A stretch of DNA of 64,000 nt, taken from NCBI RefSeq assembly GCF_001715975.1, contig NZ_MARB01000006.1, positions 161,790 to 225,789 of the forward strand. The letters run 5' to 3'. The notes under the pieces are model-generated. The model did no database searches and had not been told where the DNA came from. It saw only the letters and a program-made list of their open reading frames with translations. Shown here piece after piece: positions 19,297-29,335 of this stretch; positions within the stretch are counted from its first letter, which is position 1; each line of letters opens with the position of its first letter. This stretch comes from Candidatus Thiodiazotropha endolucinida (GTDB lineage: Bacteria; Pseudomonadota; Gammaproteobacteria; Chromatiales; Chromatiaceae). Made by a program: the position numbers and the translations under genes.

Positions 19297-22200
19297 CTAG
19301 TCTGTCAGGCCGGCGACAAGCTCCAATACCTGTTCCGGGGTAAACGGCTTTTCCAGGCAGGGTCGGGCAGTCTCCTTGAGAAATGGCGATATGTTTGCCG
19401 AAAGCGTGTCGCCGGTAATGAAAGCAGTGTGCGCAGCGAGATCGGAATAATCTTGACGCAAGATACGCCAGAGTGCCGAGCCGTCCATGTCCGGCATACG
19501 GATATCGCATAGCAGGATATCGCACTGGTGATTTTCAAGCCAGTCCAATGCCTCGCGGCCACTGCTGACCCGGGTTGCCATGAGTCCTGCCGATTCCAGA
19601 ATCTCCTGTAAAAGCTCAGAAATTTCGCTTTCATCATCGACGATCAGGATGTGCTCCTGCAAGTTGCGGTGAGTTCCATCTGCACCAGGCCGCTCGATGA
19701 CAGGTTTGTCGGAGAGCTTCAGGTCCAGCCACAACACAAAGAGTGCACCCTGTTCATTCTCTTCCAGACAGAGTTCACCACCGTGATCGCGGGCAATGCC
19801 TTGGCTAACCGAGAGGCCGATTCCAGTACCTATATCAGCTTCCTTGGTCGTGAAAAAGGGGTCAAAGATGCGCGGTTTGATTTCTTCGGCGATACCCGGA
19901 CCATTGTCGCCGATTCGACAGAATAGGCGATCATCACGCTGTCCGGTTGTAATCCATATCCGACGTGGTGGTGAGCACTCTTCCAGTACGTGTTGTGCGT
20001 TTACGAGCAGGTTGATAATAATCTGTCCAATTTGATCGGCATCCATGAGTGATTCGGGCAGATCCTCATCCAGGTCCATCACCAGGGCGATGTCGGCGGT
20101 GCGTAACGCATAGGCCAGCAGATCAACTGCGCTGGTGACGATCTGGTTAAGGTTGGCATGGGTCATTTCCGGTGGTTTCTGCCGCGCCATGGAGAGGAAG
20201 GTACGTACGATGCGGCCGCAACGGTCCGCCGCCATGTTTATCTTCTGTACATCGGAACGGATTGCCTCGTCGCTGACCTTGGATTCGAGCAGTGCTGTCC
20301 GTCCCATCAGGATGGCCAGGGGATTGTTAAGTTCATGTGCCACGCTGGCGAGCAGCTCGCCCATTGCCGACAATTTTTCGCTCTGTCGCAACACTTCGCG
20401 TTGGCGTGCCAGTTCCTCGGCTATCCTTTTTTGCTCGGTGATGTCACGGGTTATCGACAAAAGGTGGGGTTGGCCGCGATAAGGTATTGGAATGCTGCGT
20501 GATTCCAGGTCGATCACCGTACCATCTTTGCGAATCGCGCGGATCTCCATACTAGACGCCTTATTGTCCAGCGCTTTAGTACGGTATCGGTTATAGGCAT
20601 CCATCGAATCAGAATGGATGATTTCATGGAACGGTTTAGAGAAAAACTCTTGTTTGCTATAACCGGCCATGTGCCAGGCTGCCGGGTTGGCGTCAACCAT
20701 TTGGCCAGTGCTGTCCCACAGGATTAACGCATCACTTGTGGCCTGGAATATGGAACGATATTGTTCTTCACTCGCCTGAAGCGCTGCCTCGGCTTCCTTA
20801 CGCGCGGTGATCTCGCGTGTGAAGGCGAGGATGCGATCCTGTCCGCCGATTGACGCACGGCGCAGGTATACTTCATCCCAATGCAGGCTGCCATCTCTGT
20901 TTTTGCGGTGCCATTCGAAATGCAATTTCTCGCCATCGATCGCGCGCTCGATCAGGCGGGCTGCATCTTTAAGCGTATAGGGAGGCACCCCTGAGCTTAA
21001 CTGGCCAACATCGATATTGCGCAGTTCCGCCTTACTATAACCATAGGTGCTGCAGGCGCGTTTATTGACGTCGAGGATGGCACCGGTTTCGATGTCGTGG
21101 ACAAAGATGCAGGCTTCGGATGTCTCGAATATTTCCCGGTAGCTGATTTCGGATTCGCGGAGCTCGTTGTCGGTACGCTCGCGCTCAAGCTCGCTGGCGG
21201 CACGGCCTGAAAAGATCTTCAGCAAGGATTCGGTCAATGCCTGATTGCGCAGCGGTCGGCTGTCGAGAATTGCGAGCAGACCAAGGACCCGATCGGCGGA
21301 ATCGAACAGAGGGATCGCGGCGTAACTATCGGCACCGATCTCGACCAGCAGCTCGTCTTCAGGAAACAGTTGCTGTATATCCCGGGAATAAAAACGGAAT
21401 TTCTGGCCTATGACATTGTTGCAGGGACTGCCCTGCAGCGGGTAGGTGATGTTGTCCTGTATTTTTCCCTTAGCGTATAACGCACGCGTGCGGATGTGAT
21501 CCTTGCCTTCCAGAACACCGATCAGGGCATAGTCGGTATTTGTTGCCTGTGACAGGTATGAGACCAGGGTATCGAACAAGTCTTTGCCATGCGCCTTGGA
21601 AATCCCAAGTGCGGACTGACGCAACGCTTCCTCAGCTCGCTTGCGCTCGGTGATATCAGTGGAAATACCGCAGACTGCATAAATATCGCCATTACTGTCA
21701 TACAACGGAAACTTGTTGGAGATATAGGTATGCAAGCCGTCATCGAAGGTAACGGTCTCTTCAAATTCGAGTACCGTGTTACGTTCGATGACCTGCAGGT
21801 CATTGGCTCGAAATTCATCAGCTGTCTTTTGTGGAAAAACTTCGTGTAGCTTTTTACCCAAGACCTCTTGGGAGGAGGTGTCCAGTAGTCGCTCGAAGGG
21901 CTGGTTGACAAGGATGAAACGGTCCTCGACATCACGCACATAAACGACTGCAGACGAGTTATTCAAAATTTGTTGCAGGCGTTCTTCGCTTTCCCTGACC
22001 ATCTGTAGTGCGCGATGATTTACCTTGAAAGTATTGGAAATGAGATCCGCCCATTTTTGCCACAGGCTGGGTAATGAAGGTTCTTGCGTTGTCGGGTTTG
22101 TCGAAGCGTCATGTATATATTCCACCAGGCTCAGCGCCGGTGCGATATAGTGCTTGCGTAAAATATTAATTGCAATAAACAGAGTTGCTATCAGGGTGGC

Positions 22201-23337
22201 GAGTATGACTGCATAGGGAAGTAAACGGGGAAACAACAGTGCCAACATTTCGTCATGACTGACCAGATAGATCAGAATCCATGGTGCATGACGGGTTTGC
22301 TGTATTACCAGAATATGGCCGTTAGTATCCCGATATTCTTGATCATCCTGTACATACTTCTGTTTCCATTGTTCGCCGAATACGTTGGGAAACAGCTCTG
22401 CTGCCGACATGATCGTATCGGGTGGTACACCGTTGGAATCCGCCAGTAACATCTGCTGTTTGTTTAATATCAACAAGCGACCAGCGGTGGGTTTCAAATT
22501 CTGCAGAAAACGTTCCAGGGTGATAAGTTTTACATCGGTGCCGACAATGCCGTGAAACTCATTATCAAGGTAGACAGGGGCACCCAGGGAGACCATTGCG
22601 CCCGTTCCGCCGGCATCGATATAGGGTGCGGTCCAGTAAGTTTTGCGCTCCGGGTTTTTTTGTGGTGTACCCGCCTGGTAGATTTCATATTCAAACCACT
22701 TGTCAATAGATTTCCGTAAAGAGGTTATGCCGCTGGCTGCGAGGATCTCTTCAGTACTGAACCAGGGATAAACTGCGACTGAATTCAATTGCGTGGAAAA
22801 GAAATAGGACCATTGAAAATAATCGGAGACATCATGTGTGAGCCTGGCCAGGGAGAAAAATTCCAATGCCTGGTCGATACTGACATCACCTATGCCTGTC
22901 TGACGAGGATCCTGGCCATTCCACACCAATTGACCGACAAATGCGCGCTTATCGTTTGGTACGCCATCCAAGGTGTAGGCGTCGAGTTGTCCGTTGAGCA
23001 ATTTGGGCTTGAAGTGATTACGCAGATCACTGGGATAACTTGGTGGACTGGTAAGATAGTTTTCCGACCAGGCCTTTAATTGCAGTACGTGATCATTGGC
23101 CTGCTTGGCGATACCATCAAGTGCAAAGGCATAACTCGATGTGGTTTGTCTGAGGTTGGCAACCACCTGTGCTTGCTGGTCATGGTACTGGTTTGCTGCG
23201 AGTACGGTGATAATGATGAACAGTGGCAGGACAACGATGAACAAAGTCCGACGATAGCGTCCATATAGGCGTTTCACTGGAGCCTTTTCGCTGGATAAAC
23301 TTGTCGTGTCCTGAATAGATTTATTTGGCGTATCCAT
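19297..23337 (-). CDS. Hybrid sensor histidine kinase with PAS, GAF and receiver domains
   Basis: 1346 residues. A membrane helix near 29-46, a periplasmic dCache-like sensor to about 370, and a second helix near 372-392 make a membrane receptor. In the cytoplasm follow a PAS domain (~450-570), a GAF domain (~590-730), two more PAS domains (~735-975), a HisKA domain with phospho-His 1001 (SVAHELNNPLA), a HATPase domain (NLLVNAQH, GDNGPGI, GTGIGLSVS) and a receiver with Asp 1278 (LLCDIRMPDMDG). The signal is unknown. The start overlaps the stop of the upstream response regulator by one base, so the two form a translationally coupled pair. The last receiver suggests a phosphorelay or an internal brake. 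Confidence 0.93.
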   Translation of the reverse strand: MDTPNKSIQDTTSLSSEKAPVKRLYGRYRRTLFIVVLPLFIIITVLAANQYHDQQAQVVANLRQTTSSYAFALDGIAKQANDHVLQLKAWSENYLTSPPSYPSDLRNHFKPKLLNGQLDAYTLDGVPNDKRAFVGQLVWNGQDPRQTGIGDVSIDQALEFFSLARLTHDVSDYFQWSYFFSTQLNSVAVYPWFSTEEILAASGITSLRKSIDKWFEYEIYQAGTPQKNPERKTYWTAPYIDAGGTGAMVSLGAPVYLDNEFHGIVGTDVKLITLERFLQNLKPTAGRLLILNKQQMLLADSNGVPPDTIMSAAELFPNVFGEQWKQKYVQDDQEYRDTNGHILVIQQTRHAPWILIYLVSHDEMLALLFPRLLPYAVILATLIATLFIAINILRKHYIAPALSLVEYIHDASTNPTTQEPSLPSLWQKWADLISNTFKVNHRALQMVRESEERLQQILNNSSAVVYVRDVEDRFILVNQPFERLLDTSSQEVLGKKLHEVFPQKTADEFRANDLQVIERNTVLEFEETVTFDDGLHTYISNKFPLYDSNGDIYAVCGISTDITERKRAEEALRQSALGISKAHGKDLFDTLVSYLSQATNTDYALIGVLEGKDHIRTRALYAKGKIQDNITYPLQGSPCNNVIGQKFRFYSRDIQQLFPEDELLVEIGADSYAAIPLFDSADRVLGLLAILDSRPLRNQALTESLLKIFSGRAASELERERTDNELRESEISYREIFETSEACIFVHDIETGAILDVNKRACSTYGYSKAELRNIDVGQLSSGVPPYTLKDAARLIERAIDGEKLHFEWHRKNRDGSLHWDEVYLRRASIGGQDRILAFTREITARKEAEAALQASEEQYRSIFQATSDALILWDSTGQMVDANPAAWHMAGYSKQEFFSKPFHEIIHSDSMDAYNRYRTKALDNKASSMEIRAIRKDGTVIDLESRSIPIPYRGQPHLLSITRDITEQKRIAEELARQREVLRQSEKLSAMGELLASVAHELNNPLAILMGRTALLESKVSDEAIRSDVQKINMAADRCGRIVRTFLSMARQKPPEMTHANLNQIVTSAVDLLAYALRTADIALVMDLDEDLPESLMDADQIGQIIINLLVNAQHVLEECSPPRRIWITTGQRDDRLFCRIGDNGPGIAEEIKPRIFDPFFTTKEADIGTGIGLSVSQGIARDHGGELCLEENEQGALFVLWLDLKLSDKPVIERPGADGTHRNLQEHILIVDDESEISELLQEILESAGLMATRVSSGREALDWLENHQCDILLCDIRMPDMDGSALWRILRQDYSDLAAHTAFITGDTLSANISPFLKETARPCLEKPFTPEQVLELVAGLTD

Positions 23338-24041
23338 TATTGAACGTACATGTAACCGACACCGCGAACGGTTTTGATCGTATCCGGTTTTTCCGGATTA
23401 CGTTCGATTTTACGTCGTAGGCGCATGATGTGCAGATCTATGGAACGATCATACACATCCCAGTCGCGATGATGTGCGAGTTCCATGATTTGATCCCGGT
23501 TCAGGGCACGATTGGGATGTTTTGTGAATACACGCAACAGATCGAATTCCATTGCCGTGATAGGTACTTCACGTCCGGAAGCGTCGAACAGTTTGTGCAT
23601 ATCAAGGTCGAGTTCGCATACTCCAATCCGTATTCTGCCTTCTGCAATCTCGGTTGGGTCTGCTTTATGCCGGCGGCGGATCACACTCTTGACCCGGGCC
23701 AGTAGCTCGCGTAAATCGAAGGGTTTGGCGACATAGTCATCGGCTCCGATTTCGAGGCCAACAACACGGTCAACAACATCGGCGGCGGTCGTCAGCATAA
23801 TGATGCCTACATTTGGGTGGGCGTCACGCAGCCAGCGTGCCAGTGATAACCCGTCCTCTCCAGGCATACGGATATCGAGAATGACAACAACTTCAGGGAC
23901 TTTTTTTTCGAATAGCGGACGGGCCTGTTCGGCGCTGCAGGCACTGACTACCTTAAAGCCCTGCTGTCCGAAATACTCAAGCAGAATTTCGCAAATTTCA
24001 GGCTCGTCATCCACGACGAGCAAGGAGGCGCCTTCAGTCAT
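23337..24041 (-). CDS. OmpR-family response regulator
   Basis: 234 residues: a receiver domain with acidic pocket DDE at 11-13 and phospho-acceptor Asp 56 (VVVILDIRMPGEDG), then a winged-helix DNA-binding domain (VFTKHPNRALNRDQIMELAHHRDWDVYDRSIDLHIMRLRRKIE, cited here only by its key parts FTKHPN, NRDQIM and RSIDLHIMRLRRK). It ends with the typical TVRGVGYMYV. It is encoded directly before the hybrid kinase with a TAATG junction and is most likely its output regulator. The targets are unknown; the divergent RND exporter gene is one candidate. Confidence 0.93.
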   Translation of the reverse strand: MTEGASLLVVDDEPEICEILLEYFGQQGFKVVSACSAEQARPLFEKKVPEVVVILDIRMPGEDGLSLARWLRDAHPNVGIIMLTTAADVVDRVVGLEIGADDYVAKPFDLRELLARVKSVIRRRHKADPTEIAEGRIRIGVCELDLDMHKLFDASGREVPITAMEFDLLRVFTKHPNRALNRDQIMELAHHRDWDVYDRSIDLHIMRLRRKIERNPEKPDTIKTVRGVGYMYVQ

Positions 24042-24484
24042 GATGAACCCTGGTCATTATCTATTCCCGATTATGCAGAATTCCAACTCGACGGGATACT
24101 TGTTTGAAACAATTAAAACAAAAATAGCAGAGCGTTGAAGATACTGACAAACTCCGGGCTTTCGTCACCCTGAATCGCCCATAGATTATTTCCTTATATA
24201 GGCTGGCTTCCGATGGGAATAATTAACAGTAAATTATTGAATGCAAGAGAAGTTTTTTAAACATCGGATCTGATGTTGATGAGGCTGTCCCGGGTTGGAC
24301 CGATCGATAATTTCATCATCATTTTTGTCAATCCTCTAACCATGGGGTGCTAGGTGTTTCATTTCTGTTTCTTTAACAGGAAACAATTTCTACAAATTGA
24401 TTCATACCAAGAAATTCTTTTGAAACCTGACCCCGTTATTTTTCTATTCAAGTCATTTATCACGCCATTACAGGGAAAGCTCAA
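24042..24484. other. Divergent intergenic region before the RND exporter
   Basis: 443 bases without a gene between the response regulator (minus) and the exporter (plus). It is AT-rich in parts and holds a near-perfect 18-base palindrome at 24260-24277 and a short GTTTC...GAAAC inverted repeat near 24367-24384. I see no clear sigma-70 promoter. Confidence 0.5.
24260..24277. promoter_or_regulatory. 18-base palindrome, candidate operator
   Basis: AACATCGGATCTGATGTT reads nearly identically on both strands (16 of 18 positions symmetric). Such sites bind dimeric regulators. It lies between the divergent response regulator and RND exporter genes and could control either. Confidence 0.4.
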
Positions 24485-26896
24485 ATGCATGGTGTCGGTC
24501 AACGTGCAGCCTTGCTGAATAAATTAAAATGGGTGTCACTGTCGCGCAAGGCGACCGTGCTGGCACTCCGGTATGCAGTATGGATCTTACTGCTATTCGG
24601 TGGGATAACCCTGTGGGCCGCAATGCAGTTGCCATCATTGCAGATTGATGTTTCACCGCGTTCACTGGCAACCGCCAATGACGACTCCATACTGTTATCT
24701 GATGAGTTTCAACAGGGCACCGAGAATATGGCTCTAGTTGCTATCGAGGATAGAGAGTTATTCACGGAAGAGAGCCTGTATACTGTCAACAGTATCATTC
24801 AAGAATTGCAAGGCCAACCGTTTGTAAAAAGGATAGAAAGTCTCTTCAATACACCTAATCCCCGGGTGGAAGGCGAAACAGTTCACACGGATCCATTCAT
24901 TCACCGCATTGACCCGACTCCCGCGGAGATCGATCGGATTATTGGTGATGCCCGTGCAAACGCATTGGTATATCGAAACCTGCTATCTGACAACGGTGAA
25001 ATGATGGTTCTCACTATTGAGTTGGATGCCGATGAGCTGAAACACGATTCTGCCCATCGGATTGCGACCGAGATCGAGAATCTCCTGGAACCTTATCAGG
25101 AAACCTTCGATAAGCTCTTTCAGCTTGGCATGCACTATATCGGGCAACAGGCGAGCAGGTCGATCCAGCAGGATTTCATATTGTTGATTCCACTTAGCCT
25201 GGTGCTGCTGTTTACGGTTCTGACGTTGATGTTTCGAAGTTCGATAATGGCATTACTGCCGATTTTAACTTCTATCATCAGCATCATCTGGTTCCTCGGT
25301 ACCATGGCATTCCTTGGCATCCCGCTTACCATCATGACCTCAATGGTGCCGGTGTTGATTGTAATAATCGGTTCAACTGAGGATATACATCTTATTTATG
25401 AGTACCTGAAGGGACACGGTTCAGGTATTGGCGCAGGTGCTGCGATCCGATACATGGTGCGACGTCTGCGCTTGGCAGTCATGTTGACCTTCATTACCAC
25501 CTATCTTGGTTTTGTGGCAATCGGTACGAGCCCCATTACCATGCTGCGTGAATTCGGCTGGTTGGCCTCAACAGGACTATTGGTCAATTTCCTTGTTACA
25601 GTCATCCTGCTTACCGTGATTTTAAAACTTTTTGGAGCCAGGATGACAAGAAACAAACAGGATCGGCACCCTGGGATGGCATTGTTTGAAAAGCTGAGTA
25701 ATGCCTTATCGAAGTTGATTCTGAAACACAAGAATAAGCTGTTCGCAATCACATGTGTGGTATTGGCGGTGTCACTTTCGAATGGTTTGAATCTGAATTT
25801 CAATCATAACCTTCTCGACTATTTTTCTGACGGTTCAGAAGTGAAACAACGTATTGAGTCGCTGGAAGGCCACATGAATGGAACAGAAAACTTTATTATT
25901 GTCCTGGATGGACGCAGCGAGGGTACATTCAGCCAGCGTCGATACCTGGATGAGATTAGTAAAATCCAAACCTACGTTGAAACATCTGCTTTTTTCCACA
26001 ACTCTGTGTCATTGGTCGATTATCTCGTGTTACTGAACCGTGTTATGAACGATGGGCATGGCAATGAACTGCCTCAGGACGATGATATAATCGAAGGCTT
26101 AACCAGCCTGGTCGATATGAAAGACATGCGCTCCGTGGTCGCGGAGGATTTCAGCCGCTCGGCGATTATCGTGCGCCACGGGATTGCGGCATCGGAGGAG
26201 GTGCACAGGGCGTTGGTGGAGCTGAAGACGTTTCTTGATGAACACATTGATCCAGTACTGGATGTATCCTTAGCTGGTTCAACGATCTCATCCTACGAAG
26301 CCCATCAAATTATGTCACAAAGTATGCTGATATCACTGGGGTTAATGTTGGTCGCCATTCTGGCAGTGGTGTCGCTGTTGTTTTCAAGCTATAAGATTGG
26401 GTTGGTCGCAACAGTCGCCAATGGATTTCCCATAGTTCTGCTATTTGGTGTGATGGGCTGCTGTGGTATAGAGATGGATGCTGCGACGTCGATGATCGCG
26501 GTTATTGCGCTCGGTATCTGTATCGATCACTCCATGCATTTCATGGTTTGTTATCGCTCTGCCTTGAGCGTGCAAAGAAACCCGGTATGGGCGGTGCGCT
26601 GTGCAATGAAACACAAAATCATCCCGATTACGACGGCCAGTCTGGCACTGTTTCTAGGACTGGGAGTGCTGGTTTTTTCCGGCTTTGAACCGATTGCCCG
26701 CTTTGGTATGTTGAGTGCGTTGGTAATCGTTGCAGCCTATTTTTCCAACCTGGTGATCATGCCTGCATTACTGCTCATGCGGACACCAGCTAAATATGCA
26801 GAGGCATGGTTGTACGCCATGGTCAGGCCGATCGGTGGATTGTTGTTGCTGCGAAGAATGGCTAAAAATCCACAGATCAATGCAAATGATTTTTGA
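24485..26896 (+). CDS. RND/MMPL family transporter
   Basis: 803 residues with the two-fold RND layout: a membrane helix near 30-48, an extracytoplasmic domain, five helices between about 225 and 400 (including the sterol-sensing-domain-like part IVIIGSTEDIHLIYEYL), a helix near 417, a second periplasmic domain, and five more helices to about 780 (AVIALGICIDHSMHFMV). Acidic residues sit in both the TED and ICIDH segments, as in proton-driven members. This is the single-chain MMPL/hopanoid-exporter type rather than the tripartite AcrB type, so lipids or fatty acid derivatives are likely substrates. No membrane-fusion or outer-membrane partner is adjacent. Confidence 0.85.
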   Translation: MHGVGQRAALLNKLKWVSLSRKATVLALRYAVWILLLFGGITLWAAMQLPSLQIDVSPRSLATANDDSILLSDEFQQGTENMALVAIEDRELFTEESLYTVNSIIQELQGQPFVKRIESLFNTPNPRVEGETVHTDPFIHRIDPTPAEIDRIIGDARANALVYRNLLSDNGEMMVLTIELDADELKHDSAHRIATEIENLLEPYQETFDKLFQLGMHYIGQQASRSIQQDFILLIPLSLVLLFTVLTLMFRSSIMALLPILTSIISIIWFLGTMAFLGIPLTIMTSMVPVLIVIIGSTEDIHLIYEYLKGHGSGIGAGAAIRYMVRRLRLAVMLTFITTYLGFVAIGTSPITMLREFGWLASTGLLVNFLVTVILLTVILKLFGARMTRNKQDRHPGMALFEKLSNALSKLILKHKNKLFAITCVVLAVSLSNGLNLNFNHNLLDYFSDGSEVKQRIESLEGHMNGTENFIIVLDGRSEGTFSQRRYLDEISKIQTYVETSAFFHNSVSLVDYLVLLNRVMNDGHGNELPQDDDIIEGLTSLVDMKDMRSVVAEDFSRSAIIVRHGIAASEEVHRALVELKTFLDEHIDPVLDVSLAGSTISSYEAHQIMSQSMLISLGLMLVAILAVVSLLFSSYKIGLVATVANGFPIVLLFGVMGCCGIEMDAATSMIAVIALGICIDHSMHFMVCYRSALSVQRNPVWAVRCAMKHKIIPITTASLALFLGLGVLVFSGFEPIARFGMLSALVIVAAYFSNLVIMPALLLMRTPAKYAEAWLYAMVRPIGGLLLLRRMAKNPQINANDF

Positions 26897-26954
26897 TTGA
26901 TGGGTTGGCAGTTAAGCGGCCTCTCGAGACTGTATTACATAACCCGGCTTACCT

Positions 26955-29009
26955 TTACTTCACCCGCATCCCCGGTTGCGCCCCCTCGTCGGGATTGAGG
27001 ATGTAGAGCTCCCTGCCGCCAGGTCCGGCCGCCAGCACCATGCCTTCGGAGACGCCGAAGCGCATCTTGCGAGGTGCCAGATTGGCCACCATCACGGTGA
27101 GCTTGCCTTCCAGATCCTTTGGAGCATAAGCCGACTTGATACCGGCGAAGACGTTGCGGGTTTCGCCGCCCAGGTCGAGGGTCAGCTGCAGCAGCTTGTC
27201 GGCCCCCTCAACGTGCTCTGCCTTGGCAATGCGCGCGATGCGCAGGTCGAGTTTGGCGAAGTCGTCGAACTGAATGGTATCGGCGATGGGGTCTGTGACC
27301 AGAGGAGAATCAGCTGCAGGTTTGGCCGTCTGGGCAGGTGCCTGTCCCGCCAGATCCTCTTTCGAGTGCTCCAGCATCGCTTCGATCTGCTTCGGATCGA
27401 CCCGGGTCATCAGCGGTTTGAATTTGCCGATCTGATGTCCAGTCAATGGTGTTCTCAGCTGTTCCCAGGTCAAGGGCCCGATCTGCAGGAAGGCCTCCGC
27501 CATCTCGGCGGTGCCGGGCAGGATCGGTCGCAGATAGCCGATCAGCAGGCGGAAGAGGTTGAGGCCGTCGCTGCAGATGGCCTGCAACACCGCTTCCTTC
27601 CCTTCTTCTTTTGCCACCACCCAGGGTTTCTGTTCATCGATATATTGGTTGGCCCGGTCGGCCAAGGCCATGATCTCGCGTACGGCGCGGCTGAACTCCC
27701 GCTTCTCGTAGTGTTCGGCAATGACCTCGCCGGCGTTGACGAAGTCGTTGAACAGGGTTTGCTCGGTCACCTGATCCGCCAACTTGCCGTCAAACCTTTT
27801 GGTGATGAAGCCGGCACAGCGGCTGGCGATATTGACCACCTTGCCCACCAGATCGCTGTTGACCCGCTGGGCAAAGTCCTCCAGGTTGAGGTCGATGTCG
27901 TCCACACCGGAACCCAGCTTGGCGGCGAAGTAGTAGCGCAGGTATTCCGGATTGAGATGATCCAGGTAGGTGCGGGCCTTGATGAAGGTGCCGCGGGACT
28001 TGGACATCTTGGCCCCATCCACGGTGAGGAATCCGTGGGCATAGACGGCACTGGGGGTGCGGAAGCCCGCGCCGTGCAGCATCGCCGGCCAGAACAGGGT
28101 GTGGAAATAGATGATGTCCTTGCCGATGAAATGGTAGAGCTCGGTCTCGCTACCTTCTGTCCAGTATTCGTCGAAGTCGAGGCCTTCGGTCTTGTCGCAG
28201 AGGTTACGGAAGCTGGCCATGTAGCCGATGGGTGCGTCGAGCCAGACATAGAAGTACTTGCCCGGATGGTCGGGGATCTCGAAACCGAAGTAGGGAGCGT
28301 CACGGGATATATCCCACTCCTGCAGCCCGGCCTCGAACCACTCGCCCAGCTTGTTGGAGACTTCGCTCTGGACATGCCCGCCACCGGTCCACTCTTTCAG
28401 CATGCTTTCGAAGTCGGCCAGTTTGAAAAAGTAGTGGTCCGATTCGCGCTGCTCCGGTACCGCGCCGGAGATGGCTGAGACCGGGTTCTTCAGCTCTGCC
28501 GGTGAGTAGCTGGAGCCGCAGACTTCGCAGTTATCGCCATACTGGTCGTCGGCACCGCACTTGGGATTGGGACAAGTACCCTTGATGAAGCGGTCGGGTA
28601 GAAATATCTTCTCCACCGGGTCGTAGGCCTGGGTGATGGTGCGTTTGACGATATGGCCGCCATCCCGGTTGCGCTCGTAGATGGTGTTGGCGCAGTCCTG
28701 GTTCTCCGGTGAGTGGGTGGAGTGGTAGTTGTCGAAATCGACACGGAAGTCGGCGAAGTCGGCCTGGTGCTCCTTGGCCACTCTCGCGATCAGGGCCTCC
28801 GGCTCGATCCCCTCCTGACGGGCGCGCAGCATGATCGGCGTGCCGTGGGCGTCGTCGGCGCAGACGTAGGTACACTGATGCCCGCGCATTTTCTGAAAGC
28901 GCGACCAGATGTCGGTCTGGATGTACTCCACCAGATGGCCGATATGGATCGGACCGTTGGCGTAGGGCAGGGCGCTGGTGATCAGGATCTTGCGGGCTGT
29001 CTGGTTCAT
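26955..29009 (-). CDS. metG: Methionyl-tRNA synthetase
   Basis: 684 residues, the class I MetG1 type. HIGH motif: [12 protein letters not shown] near residue 15. Zinc knuckle: [19 protein letters not shown] near 145-165. KMSKS motif: [11 protein letters not shown] near 330. An anticodon-binding helical domain follows, and the C-terminal ~110 residues form an EMAP/Trbp111-like tRNA-binding domain ([19 protein letters not shown]) that also dimerises the enzyme. It charges tRNA-Met and initiator tRNA in the cytoplasm. The gene is divergent from the acyltransferase gene at 29336. Confidence 0.98.
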   Translation of the reverse strand: MNQTARKILITSALPYANGPIHIGHLVEYIQTDIWSRFQKMRGHQCTYVCADDAHGTPIMLRARQEGIEPEALIARVAKEHQADFADFRVDFDNYHSTHSPENQDCANTIYERNRDGGHIVKRTITQAYDPVEKIFLPDRFIKGTCPNPKCGADDQYGDNCEVCGSSYSPAELKNPVSAISGAVPEQRESDHYFFKLADFESMLKEWTGGGHVQSEVSNKLGEWFEAGLQEWDISRDAPYFGFEIPDHPGKYFYVWLDAPIGYMASFRNLCDKTEGLDFDEYWTEGSETELYHFIGKDIIYFHTLFWPAMLHGAGFRTPSAVYAHGFLTVDGAKMSKSRGTFIKARTYLDHLNPEYLRYYFAAKLGSGVDDIDLNLEDFAQRVNSDLVGKVVNIASRCAGFITKRFDGKLADQVTEQTLFNDFVNAGEVIAEHYEKREFSRAVREIMALADRANQYIDEQKPWVVAKEEGKEAVLQAICSDGLNLFRLLIGYLRPILPGTAEMAEAFLQIGPLTWEQLRTPLTGHQIGKFKPLMTRVDPKQIEAMLEHSKEDLAGQAPAQTAKPAADSPLVTDPIADTIQFDDFAKLDLRIARIAKAEHVEGADKLLQLTLDLGGETRNVFAGIKSAYAPKDLEGKLTVMVANLAPRKMRFGVSEGMVLAAGPGGRELYILNPDEGAQPGMRVK

Positions 29010-29335
29010 CTGGTTTCCAACTCGTCAGCGGGTCAGTTGTAAAACGAACAATTATCGCACAACAACCGGTTAAATAAACGTGCCATTGGTGGAACAGAGT
29101 GTTAACAGGCCCTAGGTAGACAAACCATTTGCGTTTATTCGCGTTCATTTGCGGACTTAAAAACCGATCTGCAATTCGCTACTGGTTAATGCTTTGTCCC
29201 TGCTGTTCGATACCGCTGAATACGGCTGTCACTGATCTATCATTCGACTGCAGTCAACTTCTCATCTCGCTGCAAATTATTCGTCATGTCAGTTCGTTAT
29301 GCTTCCGGTATTTTTAACGTTTTGGAGGCATAGCA
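29010..29335. other. Divergent intergenic region metG/olsF-like gene
   Basis: 326 bases. It holds the start regions of both genes, one copy of a recurring intergenic motif (GTGTTAACAGGCCCTA, 29099-29114) and the ribosome site TTGGAGG at about 29322 for the gene on the plus strand. Nothing else was recognised. Confidence 0.5.

Noticed and set aside
28531-29148. Long minus-strand and opposite frames over metG (also 26976-28478 plus)
   Set aside because: They are shadows of the metG reading frame, with no family features and a composition forced by metG codons.
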